Part shown: positions 55,393 through 64,000 of the stretch, piece by piece
Layout: every line of letters starts with the position of its first letter
Numbering within the stretch: position 1 is the first letter of the stretch
Assembly (NCBI RefSeq): GCF_000526375.1
Contig: NZ_JAFY01000002.1
Coordinates: 558,001 to 622,000 of the forward strand
Length of the DNA: 64,000 nucleotides
Direction: 5' to 3'
From: Aminiphilus circumscriptus DSM 16581
GTDB lineage: Bacteria; Synergistota; Synergistia; Synergistales; Aminiphilaceae
Made by a program: the position numbers and the translations under genes
Notes under the pieces: model-generated
Told to the model about the DNA's origin: nothing
Seen by the model: the letters and a program-made list of their open reading frames with translations, nothing else
Databases searched by the model: none

Positions 55393-56085
55393 CCTGTTTG
55401 AAAAGCTCGGGGCGTCACCGTCCGGGAAGGGCGGGCGCCTTTTCCCGAGGATGCCTCCTGCTCCTCCAGTCTGAAGCTTTTGGTCATCGTGTCAAGCTCC
55501 ACTGCGGGAGTGCTTGCCTCCTGCGCTCCGGCAGCCACATTCTCCATGTTCGCCGCATGTTCGTCCGTGCGCTCCGCCAGACTTGCCGTCGCGTCGATGA
55601 TGACGATGATCCGGTCGGATTTGGAGACTTCCTCGCCGGTGACGGAGGAGATCTTCCCGAGTCTTTCACGGAACCCGCCACTGCGTCCAAAATGGTTCCC
55701 AGCCCCGACCCCGCCCGCTATACCAGGGAAACTCCCTCTTCCACCTTCTCGCGGCTCTCGCGCATGGAGGACACGGCAAGAAGAAATCTCCGTTTCCGGT
55801 CTGGACGGCAAGCTCCATGATGTTCCGTATGGGATGGACGATGGTGTTGTCGATGAAGAAGGAGATGCCGCTGAGGACGAGTACGGCGATGAGCATTGCC
55901 ATGAGGAGCAACTTCGCGGAACGATTTGCCGTTGCGTGGAGTTCCTCCGGGGATATCATCGTGGCAAGGGAGTATCCCGGAGCGTGCGGAACGGCGAGAT
56001 CCCGGAAGTCCAGTGTTTCCGAGTCCAGATGGTTGTTGCTGTCGATAGGGAAAATATGTCGGAATTTCGACGATGCCACATCATT
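55393..56085 (-). pseudogene. Broken methyl-accepting chemotaxis protein
   Basis: On minus, one frame (upstream) holds the end of a sensor domain, a transmembrane helix and HAMP start (LLMAMLIAVLVLSGISFFID; TIVHPIRNIMELAVQTGNGD). The other frame (downstream) has only the last helix of a signalling domain (SVTGEEVSKSDRIIVIIDAT; ERTDEHAANMENVAAGAQEA). The frames are shifted and some 200 residues of the signalling hairpin, including its highly conserved tip, are missing. The end resembles the intact receptor at 63419. Non-functional relic; exact limits approximate. The rest of 56086-56409 carries no gene. Confidence 0.7.
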
Positions 56086-56409
56086 GAAAAGATGTCTTTT
56101 CGCGGCGCCATGCGCTATAGTCGATGGTAGATGTTCGTTTGCTCGCAGGGAGGGGAATGCTTGACCTGCCCTGTTCGGGACAGGATTTGCGGCGAGGGGG
56201 CAAAAATTCCACGCCCCACTTGCTTCGTTCCCCTTCCGGGGGGCGGCGCAAGGCGAGCACGCGATGTTTTGAAGACGCAGCGGGTATCTCTTCGTTTGCT
56301 CATCGGGGTGGAGGCGTTTGCCGGTGCATTGTGGAGGAGCCTTTTCCGTTTGCGGGGAGTTCTTTCCGGTTCTTCTTCCCGTGCAAGGACTTTTTCAGGA
56401 GGGATCGCC

Positions 56410-57651
56410 GTGATTTCCCGAGGACTGGTGGAACTGTTCTTCTCCGGATTCAGCATCGAGCGGTGGAACGACCATCCTCGCCCGGTGCAGCTCACCGAGA
56501 TGGACAAGCAGGCCCACAAATGTCTCATTGCCTGGGCCATTGCGTCATGGGAGGAGGGGGGGCACGGGAACGCCTCGCTCCATCCGTCTCAAGCGGACGG
56601 GACGTTTTTGGCGGACCTCGTGGAGGGAGCGATCTTCGAATTTCTTCATCGCCTCGTGCTCACGGACATCAAACCCCCGGTTTTCTCGAAAATGATGGAG
56701 CGGCACGGCGATGAACTGAACGCCTGGGTGATCCGGGAGCTGTCTCCGTTCCTCGAACCGCTGAAGGGAAATGTGGCGGAGCGCTTCGTCGCCTATTGGA
56801 TGGAAACCGGTGCTCCGGGCCCGGAAAGGGCGCCTTTCGGAGTGCGACGGATCCTCCGGGCCGCCCACTATCTTGCTACCCGCTGGGAATTCGAGCTGCT
56901 CTATCCCCTGGCGCGGAACCTCTACGGCGCGGAGCGCACCCGGGAGAACATCAACGGGCGCCTTCGGGAGCATTTGGATATGCCTGTGGTAAAGAATGTC
57001 CTCGATTCCCTAGCGGGAATGGGGACGAGTTGCTTCGCGGATTTCGTGAATCTTCTGGGACAGCTCCGCTTCCAGAAGCGCTGGAGCCGCACTCCCCGGG
57101 TTCCCCAGACCTCGGTGCTCGGGCACATGCTCTTCGTGGCGCTCCTGGCTTATTCCGTCTCCCTGGAGGCGGGCCTTTCCAGGGAACGGGCGGCGATGAA
57201 CTTTTTGGGAGGGCTCTTTCACGATCTTCCGGAAGTGCTCACCAGGGACATCATCTCCCCGGTGAAACGGGCTGTGGAGGGACTGGACGACCTGGTGAAA
57301 GAGTGCGAGCGGGAGATGATGGAGGAGACCGTCCTTCCCCTTTTGCCCAAAGAAGCCGCGGCGCGGGTGCGGTTTCTCACCGAACGGGAGTTCGAGGACC
57401 GCCTTTTCGCCCCTTCCGGAATCGTTTCCTTCCGGAACGACGAAGAAATTCCCGAGGGAGCCTTCGCCGTGAACGGCACCCTCCTGGACGGATGCGACAA
57501 ACTCGCGGCCTTTCTGGAGGCGTCCTTCTCCATCCGCCACGGCATCACCTCCCCGTCCCTGGAGGAGGCCCGGACGAGGCTCTTCGAGGCCTACGCGAAG
57601 AAGACCTTCCGGGGGGTGTCGTTGCAGTATCTTTTCGAGTTCTTCCGGTGA
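56410..57651 (+). CDS. HD domain phosphohydrolase, YfbR-like
   Basis: A 413-residue protein with an HD domain in its second half: SVLGHMLFVALLAYSVSLEA, GGLFHDLPEVLTRDIISPVK and, later, DGCDKLAAFLEA supply the metal ligands. This arrangement resembles YfbR-type 5'-deoxynucleotidases, though the protein is about twice as long and its N-terminal half is of unknown type. I chose GTG at 56410, preceded by AGGAGGGATCGCC; the frame is open 279 bases further up without a good start. Substrate unproven. Confidence 0.8.
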   Translation: MISRGLVELFFSGFSIERWNDHPRPVQLTEMDKQAHKCLIAWAIASWEEGGHGNASLHPSQADGTFLADLVEGAIFEFLHRLVLTDIKPPVFSKMMERHGDELNAWVIRELSPFLEPLKGNVAERFVAYWMETGAPGPERAPFGVRRILRAAHYLATRWEFELLYPLARNLYGAERTRENINGRLREHLDMPVVKNVLDSLAGMGTSCFADFVNLLGQLRFQKRWSRTPRVPQTSVLGHMLFVALLAYSVSLEAGLSRERAAMNFLGGLFHDLPEVLTRDIISPVKRAVEGLDDLVKECEREMMEETVLPLLPKEAAARVRFLTEREFEDRLFAPSGIVSFRNDEEIPEGAFAVNGTLLDGCDKLAAFLEASFSIRHGITSPSLEEARTRLFEAYAKKTFRGVSLQYLFEFFR

Positions 57652-57680
57652 ACTCCGGAAGCCCGCCTTGTTCGGGCATC

Positions 57681-57709
57681 TTGACGTATACCCCATAGGG
57701 CTATATACT
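57681..57709 (+). promoter_or_regulatory. Promoter of the FAD-dependent oxidoreductase gene
   Basis: TTGACG (57681-57686), 17-base spacer, TATACT (57704-57709), 32 bases before the ATG. The spacer and flanks contain an imperfect TATA-rich dyad that could be an operator. Confidence 0.6.
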
Positions 57710-57740
57710 TCAAAATAAACAGACGAATGGAGGGAAAACA

Positions 57741-59177
57741 ATGCTTCAGGAAAAGCGCGCGGTGAAGACCCTGATCATCGGCGGAGGACCGGGAGGACGG
57801 ATGTCCTACATGATGCTCCGGAGGATGGGCGTGGATTCGGTGGCTCTTGTGGCGGACGAAGAGCCCACGGTGATCTGCAGCCTTCCCTACGGGGTGGGGC
57901 GGCGGCTCGTGCCCGACGGCCCCGAGGCCACGGTGGTGAACCTCGAAACGTCGCACCGGCTTCCTCCGGACATGAGCAAGGATGTCCTGTGGGGGCGGGC
58001 GGTCGCCGCGGATGGAGCGTCCCGAACCGTTACGGTACGCACCGCCGAAGGCGATGTGACGGTGACCTACGAAACGCTCATTCTCGCGCCGGGAGCCGTT
58101 CCCTGGATTCCACCTCTGGAGGGGATCCTTGAGGAAAAAAGCAACGTTTCCCGACCTGGACCGAAGGTGATGGTGGGCGATCGCCTTGTGGAGAAAAGCG
58201 CCCTCGCTCCTCATGTGCACGTGCTCCGGGGTGCTCAGGACGCACGGCGGCTTGACCGGTTGGCCGAAACGAAGGGCACTGTAGCGGTGATCGGCTCCGG
58301 CGCCATCGGATTGGAGGTCGTGGAGGCTCTTGTGGACCGGGGAAACCGGGTGATCCTTCTGGAGGCTCTTCCCCACGTTGTGGCCGCTCTGGATGCGGAC
58401 ATGGCCGCTCTCGTGGCGCGCCGCCTCGAAGAGCGTGGGGTCTCTGTGTTCACTGACGCCAAGGTCACGGGCGTGTCGCCTCGGGGGCTTTCCCTGGCGG
58501 ACGGACGCGATCTTGCGGCCACTGCGGTGGTCTTCGCCGCGGGCGTTCGTCCCGATACCTCCCTCGCGGCCTCGCTGGGGCTCCGGATTGAACGGGGAAT
58601 CGTGGTGAACGAGGGAATGGAGACAAGCCTCCCCGGTGTCTACGCCGTGGGAGATGCGGTGCAGATCCCAGACGGTGCCACGGGGCTGCCGGTTCTTCCT
58701 CTCATTGGCACGCTCGCGATGCGGCAGGCCATGGTCGCCGCAGGCCGCATCGTGGGTATGCCCATGGCACTGCCGCCCGCGACGGTCTGGGGAGTGAGCG
58801 AGATCTTCGGTCTCCACTGGGGCGCCGTGGGATGGTCCCGCGAGGTGGCCGAACGTGCGGGGCTCCAGGTGGACGCGCTCTCCCTGCCCGTTCGCTCCCG
58901 GGATCCCTTCATGCCCTCCGGAAAGGACGGGATGTGGAAGGTGGTCGTGGCCGCCGAGGACAGGGGAGGACTCGTCAAGGGGCAGATCCTGGGGTTCCAG
59001 GTGGTCACCGAGGGTGATTCGCCGCTCTTTCTGGCGGAACGGTTCGTCGACATCATCACCCGCAGGGAGCGCGTCTCTCACCTCTTCGGTCATTACTTCA
59101 TTCACTCACCCTCGCACAACGCCGTGGACGATCCCTTTTTGGGATTTCTCCAGATGGGCATGCCCAAGGGGTATTGA
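57741..59177 (+). CDS. CoA-disulfide-reductase-like FAD/NAD(P)-dependent oxidoreductase
   Basis: A 478-residue pyridine-nucleotide-disulfide oxidoreductase. FAD-binding TLIIGGGPGG at the N-terminus, a candidate redox Cys in VICSLPYGVG near residue 48 (CoA-disulfide reductases have CxLPY there), NAD-binding VAVIGSGAIGLEVVEAL near 180, and the FAD motif GVYAVGDAVQIP near 298. A dimerisation domain ends the protein. It could act as a CoA-disulfide, polysulfide or NADH:oxygen/peroxide reductase in oxidative defence. GGAGGGAAAACA precedes the ATG. Confidence 0.88.
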   Translation: MLQEKRAVKTLIIGGGPGGRMSYMMLRRMGVDSVALVADEEPTVICSLPYGVGRRLVPDGPEATVVNLETSHRLPPDMSKDVLWGRAVAADGASRTVTVRTAEGDVTVTYETLILAPGAVPWIPPLEGILEEKSNVSRPGPKVMVGDRLVEKSALAPHVHVLRGAQDARRLDRLAETKGTVAVIGSGAIGLEVVEALVDRGNRVILLEALPHVVAALDADMAALVARRLEERGVSVFTDAKVTGVSPRGLSLADGRDLAATAVVFAAGVRPDTSLAASLGLRIERGIVVNEGMETSLPGVYAVGDAVQIPDGATGLPVLPLIGTLAMRQAMVAAGRIVGMPMALPPATVWGVSEIFGLHWGAVGWSREVAERAGLQVDALSLPVRSRDPFMPSGKDGMWKVVVAAEDRGGLVKGQILGFQVVTEGDSPLFLAERFVDIITRRERVSHLFGHYFIHSPSHNAVDDPFLGFLQMGMPKGY

Positions 59178-59203
59178 GCCGAACCGGTTCGCGACGAAAA
59201 AGC

Positions 59204-59241
59204 GTACACCGTGCCCCGGAGTACTCCGGGGCACGGTGTAC
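59204..59241. terminator. Perfect 38-bp palindrome after the oxidoreductase
   Basis: The two 19-base halves (GTACACCGTGCCCCGGAGT and its exact complement) abut with no spacer, 27 bases after the stop at 59177. It should form a very stable hairpin in RNA, or a cruciform in DNA. No T-run. Confidence 0.65.
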
Positions 59242-59278
59242 TGTAACTACGGGATTGACCGCATGGGGTCCATGGCCT

Positions 59279-59302
59279 TTGTTGCGTTTGAAGTGTAAAT
59301 CC
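59279..59302 (+). repeat. 24-bp repeat shared with 37219
   Basis: Second exact copy of the 24-bp sequence beginning TTGTTGCGTTTGAAGTG; see 37219. It lies in the gene-free stretch between the palindrome and azlD. Confidence 0.5.
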
Positions 59303-59394
59303 ACCGCCGGAAAGCATCCGCCTGTTTCGGAGAGTCCCGGGGGCGGATTTCCGGAAAAGACAGTCTTTAGGACGATGTTTCCGCGTTGCCGTTC

Positions 59395-59691
59395 TCAGAA
59401 CTGTTGTGCCACCAGCGCGGCCCCTATGCCCAGGAGCAGGGAGAAAAAGAGGCTTCGGGTAAAGCGAGTGGCAACGACCGTGACCCCGATCGCCGCAAGG
59501 CCGACGGTGCCCTGTCTCCATGCGCCTCCGGCCACGAGGGCGACAAGAATGCATCCGGGAAGGGCGTCGATGAGGCGACGGAAGGGGCCGGTCTTGGGAA
59601 GGCGCTCCGCCAGGAAAAGCCCCCCCGCCTTGAGGGTATAGTTCACCGCTGCCACAAGCCCGAAGAGAAGGAGGATCTCACTGTGGGTCAT
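59395..59691 (-). CDS. azlD: AzlD, branched-chain amino acid transport protein
   Basis: A 98-residue, three- to four-helix protein (LLLFGLVAAVNYTLKAGGLF; LIDALPGCILVALVAGGAW). It is the small partner of AzlC in a two-component exporter of branched-chain amino acids or analogues. Start 59691 overlaps the azlC stop by four bases. Confidence 0.88.
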   Translation of the reverse strand: MTHSEILLLFGLVAAVNYTLKAGGLFLAERLPKTGPFRRLIDALPGCILVALVAGGAWRQGTVGLAAIGVTVVATRFTRSLFFSLLLGIGAALVAQQF

Positions 59692-60368
59692 CGGGATGCC
59701 TCCGTTTCGTCCTTCCGGAAAACCGCCACGAGAGCTCCCACGGCGCCGCCGAGGAGGACGTGCCATGTTCCCGGAAGGATGGGATCCAGCAGAATGCTTC
59801 CGAGCGCCGCCGTTATCCAGGGAAGGGCATCCCGCCTGCCCCTCCAGAGTCCCACGGCCAGAACCGTGAACACCGCGAGAAATGCCACGTCGAGGCTCGC
59901 CAGAAGCGCTGCGGGAACAGCCTCGGAGAAGAGATTCCCCGCCACCGTTCCTGCCACCCAGGCGGCCATGACACACACGCCGCCGCCGAAGAGAAACGCC
60001 GGGCCGCCCCTCCCCTCCCGGAAAGCCACCATGGCCACGGCCCAATTCTCGTCCGCCACGAGGTGGAGGAGAAGGAGTTTCCGGAGGGTCGATGCGGACG
60101 CCAGCATGGGCTGCAGAGAAGCCCCCACGAGAAGATAGCGGAGATTGATCGCGAGAATGGCCGTCACGAGCCCTCCCAGGGAAAGCGCGGTGTGCCAGAG
60201 ATCAAGGATGATGAACTGGGCCGACCCCGAAAAAATGGTCACGTCCATCACGGCCACCTGAAGGGCACTGACGCCCTTCCCGGCGGCGAGGACGCCCAAC
60301 ACCACCCCGTAAGCTCCCACGCCGACTGCGACGGGAGACGTTTCCAGGAACCCCTTTGTAAAAGACAT
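59688..60368 (-). CDS. azlC: AzlC family permease
   Basis: A 226-residue membrane protein with the AzlC signatures FLETSPVAVGVGAYGVVLGV, DVTIFSGSAQFIILDLW and AINLRYLLVGASLQPML, then LVADENWAV. With AzlD it exports branched-chain amino acids, useful to a cell that ferments amino acids. GGGGAGGAAGAAC precedes the ATG at 60368. A 21-bp palindrome about 235 bases upstream may control it. Confidence 0.93.
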   Translation of the reverse strand: MSFTKGFLETSPVAVGVGAYGVVLGVLAAGKGVSALQVAVMDVTIFSGSAQFIILDLWHTALSLGGLVTAILAINLRYLLVGASLQPMLASASTLRKLLLLHLVADENWAVAMVAFREGRGGPAFLFGGGVCVMAAWVAGTVAGNLFSEAVPAALLASLDVAFLAVFTVLAVGLWRGRRDALPWITAALGSILLDPILPGTWHVLLGGAVGALVAVFRKDETEASR

Positions 60369-60600
60369 GTTCTTCCTCCCCTGCCTCTTCCAGGATATAT
60401 CCTCTCTGTTCCGCCAGGTTCTTCGAGGAGAAACCTGCCGGTGGAGGAGTGTCCTCCTGACCGGAGCGTCTTCGTGCGAAACAGGCCCGAGAACGTTTCC
60501 GGCATGTTTCGTCGTCGTTCCGCAGCGAAAGGCTTCTCTTTCTGGAGGTCTCACGGTAGCCGAAAAAACAAAAGAAGAACAGATACAGAAAAATATCAAA

Positions 60601-60621
60601 GACACAAAACAGTTTTGTGTC
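60601..60621 (-). promoter_or_regulatory. 21-bp perfect palindrome upstream of azlCD (candidate operator)
   Basis: GACACAAAAC and GTTTTGTGTC flank a single central A. On minus it overlaps a possible -35 (TTGTGT) placed 16 bases before TATCTG. A regulator of AzlCD is a reasonable guess. Two TACATTCGGGAAAG repeats lie next to it at 60643-60670. The rest of 60369-60709 holds no gene. Confidence 0.45.
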
Positions 60622-60709
60622 CCTCTCCGAGCCTCCATACATTACATTCGGGAAAGTACATTCGGGAAAGATGGCACCGGGCGTCTCGCGAACGTGTGCA
60701 ACAGGATAC

Positions 60710-60740
60710 AAAAAAGGGAGTCGCTTCGGAGAGCGCTCCC
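60710..60740 (-). terminator. Rho-independent terminator of gyrB
   Basis: On minus, GGGAGCGCT pairs with AGCGACTCCC (one bulged base) and is followed by six T, about 40 bases after the gyrB stop. Confidence 0.75.
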
Positions 60741-60780
60741 CTTTCTGCATCCATCTGTTTCGTGATGTGATCCGCCGGTC

Positions 60781-62700
<1,920 letters not shown>

Positions 62701-62907
62701 CTACCTCCTCGAAAAATGGGAAGCCTTGGCTGCGAGGGCCGCTTCCCGAACGAAATTCCGATGCCGTTTCGCCAGGGTCCTGGGAGTGAAGCCCGTGGCC
62801 ATGACGGTTCCATCCCGGAGAACAACGGCGGTCTCGCCCTCGTCGCGCACAAGAGCCACCACGCGACCCAGATGGATCAGGTCGTCCCCTTCGAGAGGAA
62901 GAAACAT
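62701..62907 (-). CDS. remB: RemB-like (DUF370) regulatory protein
   Basis: A 68-residue protein with the DUF370 pattern: MFLPLEGDDLIHLGRVVALV, then DGTVMATGFTPRTLAKR. In Bacillus the RemB homologue is encoded between recF and gyrB, and related RemA activates matrix genes; here it also directly precedes gyrB. GGAGGCGGTGAAC precedes the ATG at 62907. The short size and position support the call; function here is unknown. Confidence 0.75.
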   Translation of the reverse strand: MFLPLEGDDLIHLGRVVALVRDEGETAVVLRDGTVMATGFTPRTLAKRHRNFVREAALAAKASHFSRR

Positions 62908-62970
62908 GTTCACCGCCTCCTCGGAATGGAGAGAAAGGAAAAATGCACAACTGGAGATGTTTCTCCATAG

Positions 62971-62979
62971 ATTATAGCA
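62971..62979 (-). promoter_or_regulatory. Extended -10 promoter of remB-gyrB
   Basis: On minus TGCTATAAT is an ideal extended -10 (TGnTATAAT); no good -35 is seen. It overlaps the end of the terminator for the upstream gene. The short leader contains a GGAGA/TCTCC hairpin. Confidence 0.6.
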
Positions 62980-63036
62980 AAAAACAAGCCCCATCACCGA
63001 AGGCGGGGTGTTTTCTCCCGCATCCGGTGATGGGGC
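62979..63036 (-). terminator. Terminator after the STAS gene
   Basis: GCCCCATCACCG and CGGTGATGGGGC form a 12-bp stem with an inner CGGG/CCCG pairing; on minus it is followed by TTGTTTTTT. It separates the STAS gene from remB-gyrB. Confidence 0.8.
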
Positions 63037-63084
63037 GTCGGATCGTTTCAGTCCGATGGGTGTTCGGAGTAGCGTTGTTCTCGT

Positions 63085-63387
63085 TCAGGAGATGGTGAAG
63101 ACCTTGGTGAGGCGCGTGAGTTCGAAGAGTTCCTGCACGGTGCCGTGCAGGCCTCTGATGGTCACGCCGCCTCCGCGCTGAACGCAGCGCTTGTGGATGG
63201 AAATGAGCACTCCCATGCCGGAGCTGTCGATGTACTCGAGGCCCGACAAGTCCACCACGACGTTCTTGCCGTCGTTTCCCAGGGCTTCAAGGGCTTTCTC
63301 CCGCAGTTGGGAGGCATCCTCCACGTACATGTGTCCCGAGACGGAAATGTGAATGCCTGAAGTGTCCTTGTGAACGGTAAGCTTCAT
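63085..63387 (-). CDS. STAS-domain anti-sigma-factor antagonist
   Basis: A 100-residue STAS protein of the SpoIIAA/RsbV type. The conserved loop VVDLSGLEYIDSSGMGVLIS has the phosphorylatable Ser (DSSG). A partner phosphatase could be the response-regulator PP2C at 37583-38671. GGGAGGAATGCACAG precedes the ATG at 63387. Transcribed just after a chemoreceptor gene, 31 bases away, so it may instead serve in chemosensory signalling. Confidence 0.92.
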   Translation of the reverse strand: MKLTVHKDTSGIHISVSGHMYVEDASQLREKALEALGNDGKNVVVDLSGLEYIDSSGMGVLISIHKRCVQRGGGVTIRGLHGTVQELFELTRLTKVFTIS

Positions 63388-63418
63388 CTGTGCATTCCTC
63401 CCTGGTGGTGCCTCGTGG

Positions 63419-64000
63419 TTATGCCCTCCGGGCATGTCGGCGAATGAGTCGGTTCAACAGTGCGATGACCTTTTCCGAGTGCTGTTCCAGGTTGCGCAGG
63501 GCCTTTCGCGCTCCGGAAAGATCCCCTTCCTGGTAGGCCGCGGCCGCTTCCGCCGCGGCAATGTGCACGGCCTTATGGGGTTCGTCGAGAGCGGTGAAAA
63601 GCGGGTCCGCAGCGAGTTCCTGTCCCGGGCCGAAATACCAGGTGCCGAGGAGGCAGTGCCGATGGGAGGTGACATCCTCGGGGCGCACCGTTTCAAGTCC
63701 CTCGAGCATATACTGGATGCGCATCTTCCAGAGAAGGTGATCCGATTTGGCTCTCTGGAGAATCTGTTCGGAGGTGAGGGCGGACGTGTCCGTCTCCACC
63801 TTGAAGCGGGCCGTTCCCTCGTGAAGTCCCTGGGCCAGGGCGGCCACCTCTTCCGCGGCGGTGGAAACGGTCTCGATGGCCGCGGTGGTCTGTTCTGTCG
63901 CGGAGGCCACCTGGTGAGCGTGATCGTTGGTCTTCTCCATGATGGAAGCCATGCTGTCGATGATCTCCACGATCTTCTCCGACGTGGCCACCTCCTCGCC
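63419..64000 (-). CDS. Methyl-accepting chemotaxis protein, C-terminal part with CZB domain (continues beyond window)
   Basis: The visible 193 residues begin in the final helix of the MCP signalling domain (GEEVATSEKIVEIIDSMASI; ASATEQTTAAIETVSTAAEE). They continue into a chemoreceptor zinc-binding domain: SDHLLWKMRI, HRHCLLGTWYFGPG and EPHKAVHIAAAEA supply its His-His-Cys-His zinc site. CZB domains sense zinc or oxidants such as hypochlorite. The frame is open through base 64000, so the sensor part lies outside. Confidence 0.92.
   Translation of the reverse strand, partial: GEEVATSEKIVEIIDSMASIMEKTNDHAHQVASATEQTTAAIETVSTAAEEVAALAQGLHEGTARFKVETDTSALTSEQILQRAKSDHLLWKMRIQYMLEGLETVRPEDVTSHRHCLLGTWYFGPGQELAADPLFTALDEPHKAVHIAAAEAAAAYQEGDLSGARKALRNLEQHSEKVIALLNRLIRRHARRA

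Overview
The window looks like chromosome of an anaerobic, amino-acid-fermenting, diderm bacterium, most likely a member of the Synergistota. This is inferred from gene content: a secreted histidine/aromatic-lyase-fold enzyme, pyrroline-5-carboxylate dehydrogenase, AzlCD, several molybdenum hydroxylases, an Mrp-type antiporter cluster, many flavin and Fe-S oxidoreductases and c-di-GMP signalling proteins. No rRNA or tRNA gene is visible, so the assignment is not proven. Coding DNA is mostly GC-rich. AT-rich patches occur in the 3' half of a large regulator at 20-23 kb and in several intergenic stretches.

Layout. 0-1.7 kb: the end of larC and an FMN reductase. 2.1-12.3 kb (minus): a molybdenum aldehyde oxidoreductase with six tightly coupled accessory genes (CoA ligase, TrsS-type radical SAM protein, C-GCAxxG-C-C protein, methyltransferase, small redox protein, dicluster flavoprotein). 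The gene order matches the DVU_1553-DVU_1559 neighbourhood of Desulfovibrio. 12.7-16.3 kb (minus): P5C dehydrogenase, then a cluster of DnaA boxes that I propose as oriC, a secreted nuclease and a DUF364 protein. 16.9-19.2 kb (plus): rsmG-parA-parB. Two near-consensus parS sites (32.4 and 36.6 kb) and gyrB-remB at 61-63 kb support an origin-proximal location.

20-30.5 kb is a catabolic island: a large BTAD/AAA/TPR activator, a YfcC-type carrier, a three-subunit molybdenum hydroxylase, and a secreted lyase of the HAL/PAL fold that lacks the Ala-Ser-Gly triad needed to form the MIO cofactor. 30.7-40 kb is rich in mobile-element debris: an intact IS256-family element and decayed IS5-, IS21- and IS30-family transposases. 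A 100-bp MITE is present in five copies plus a fragment (one copy lies at 16.8 kb), and a second related mini-element occurs twice. HIT, YigZ, bioY (with a BirA-type operator) and a response-regulator phosphatase survive between them.

40-46.4 kb encodes a signalling operon: an unknown protein, a Leu/Ile/Val-binding-like protein, a sensor HD-GYP phosphodiesterase and an EAL-CBS-GGDEF protein. 46.5-49.5 kb has a nitroreductase, a membrane-anchored unknown, an EamA transporter and a DedA protein. 49.5-53.8 kb is an Mrp/MBH-like antiporter operon lacking the large NuoL-like subunit and carrying an unusual fusion of an MbhD-like domain to a solute-binding domain. 53.8-60.4 kb holds a QueG-like Fe-S protein, a flavin reductase, a broken chemoreceptor, an HD phosphohydrolase, a CoA-disulfide-reductase-like flavoprotein and azlCD. 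The window ends with gyrB-remB, a STAS protein and the 3' part of a CZB-domain chemoreceptor, all on minus.
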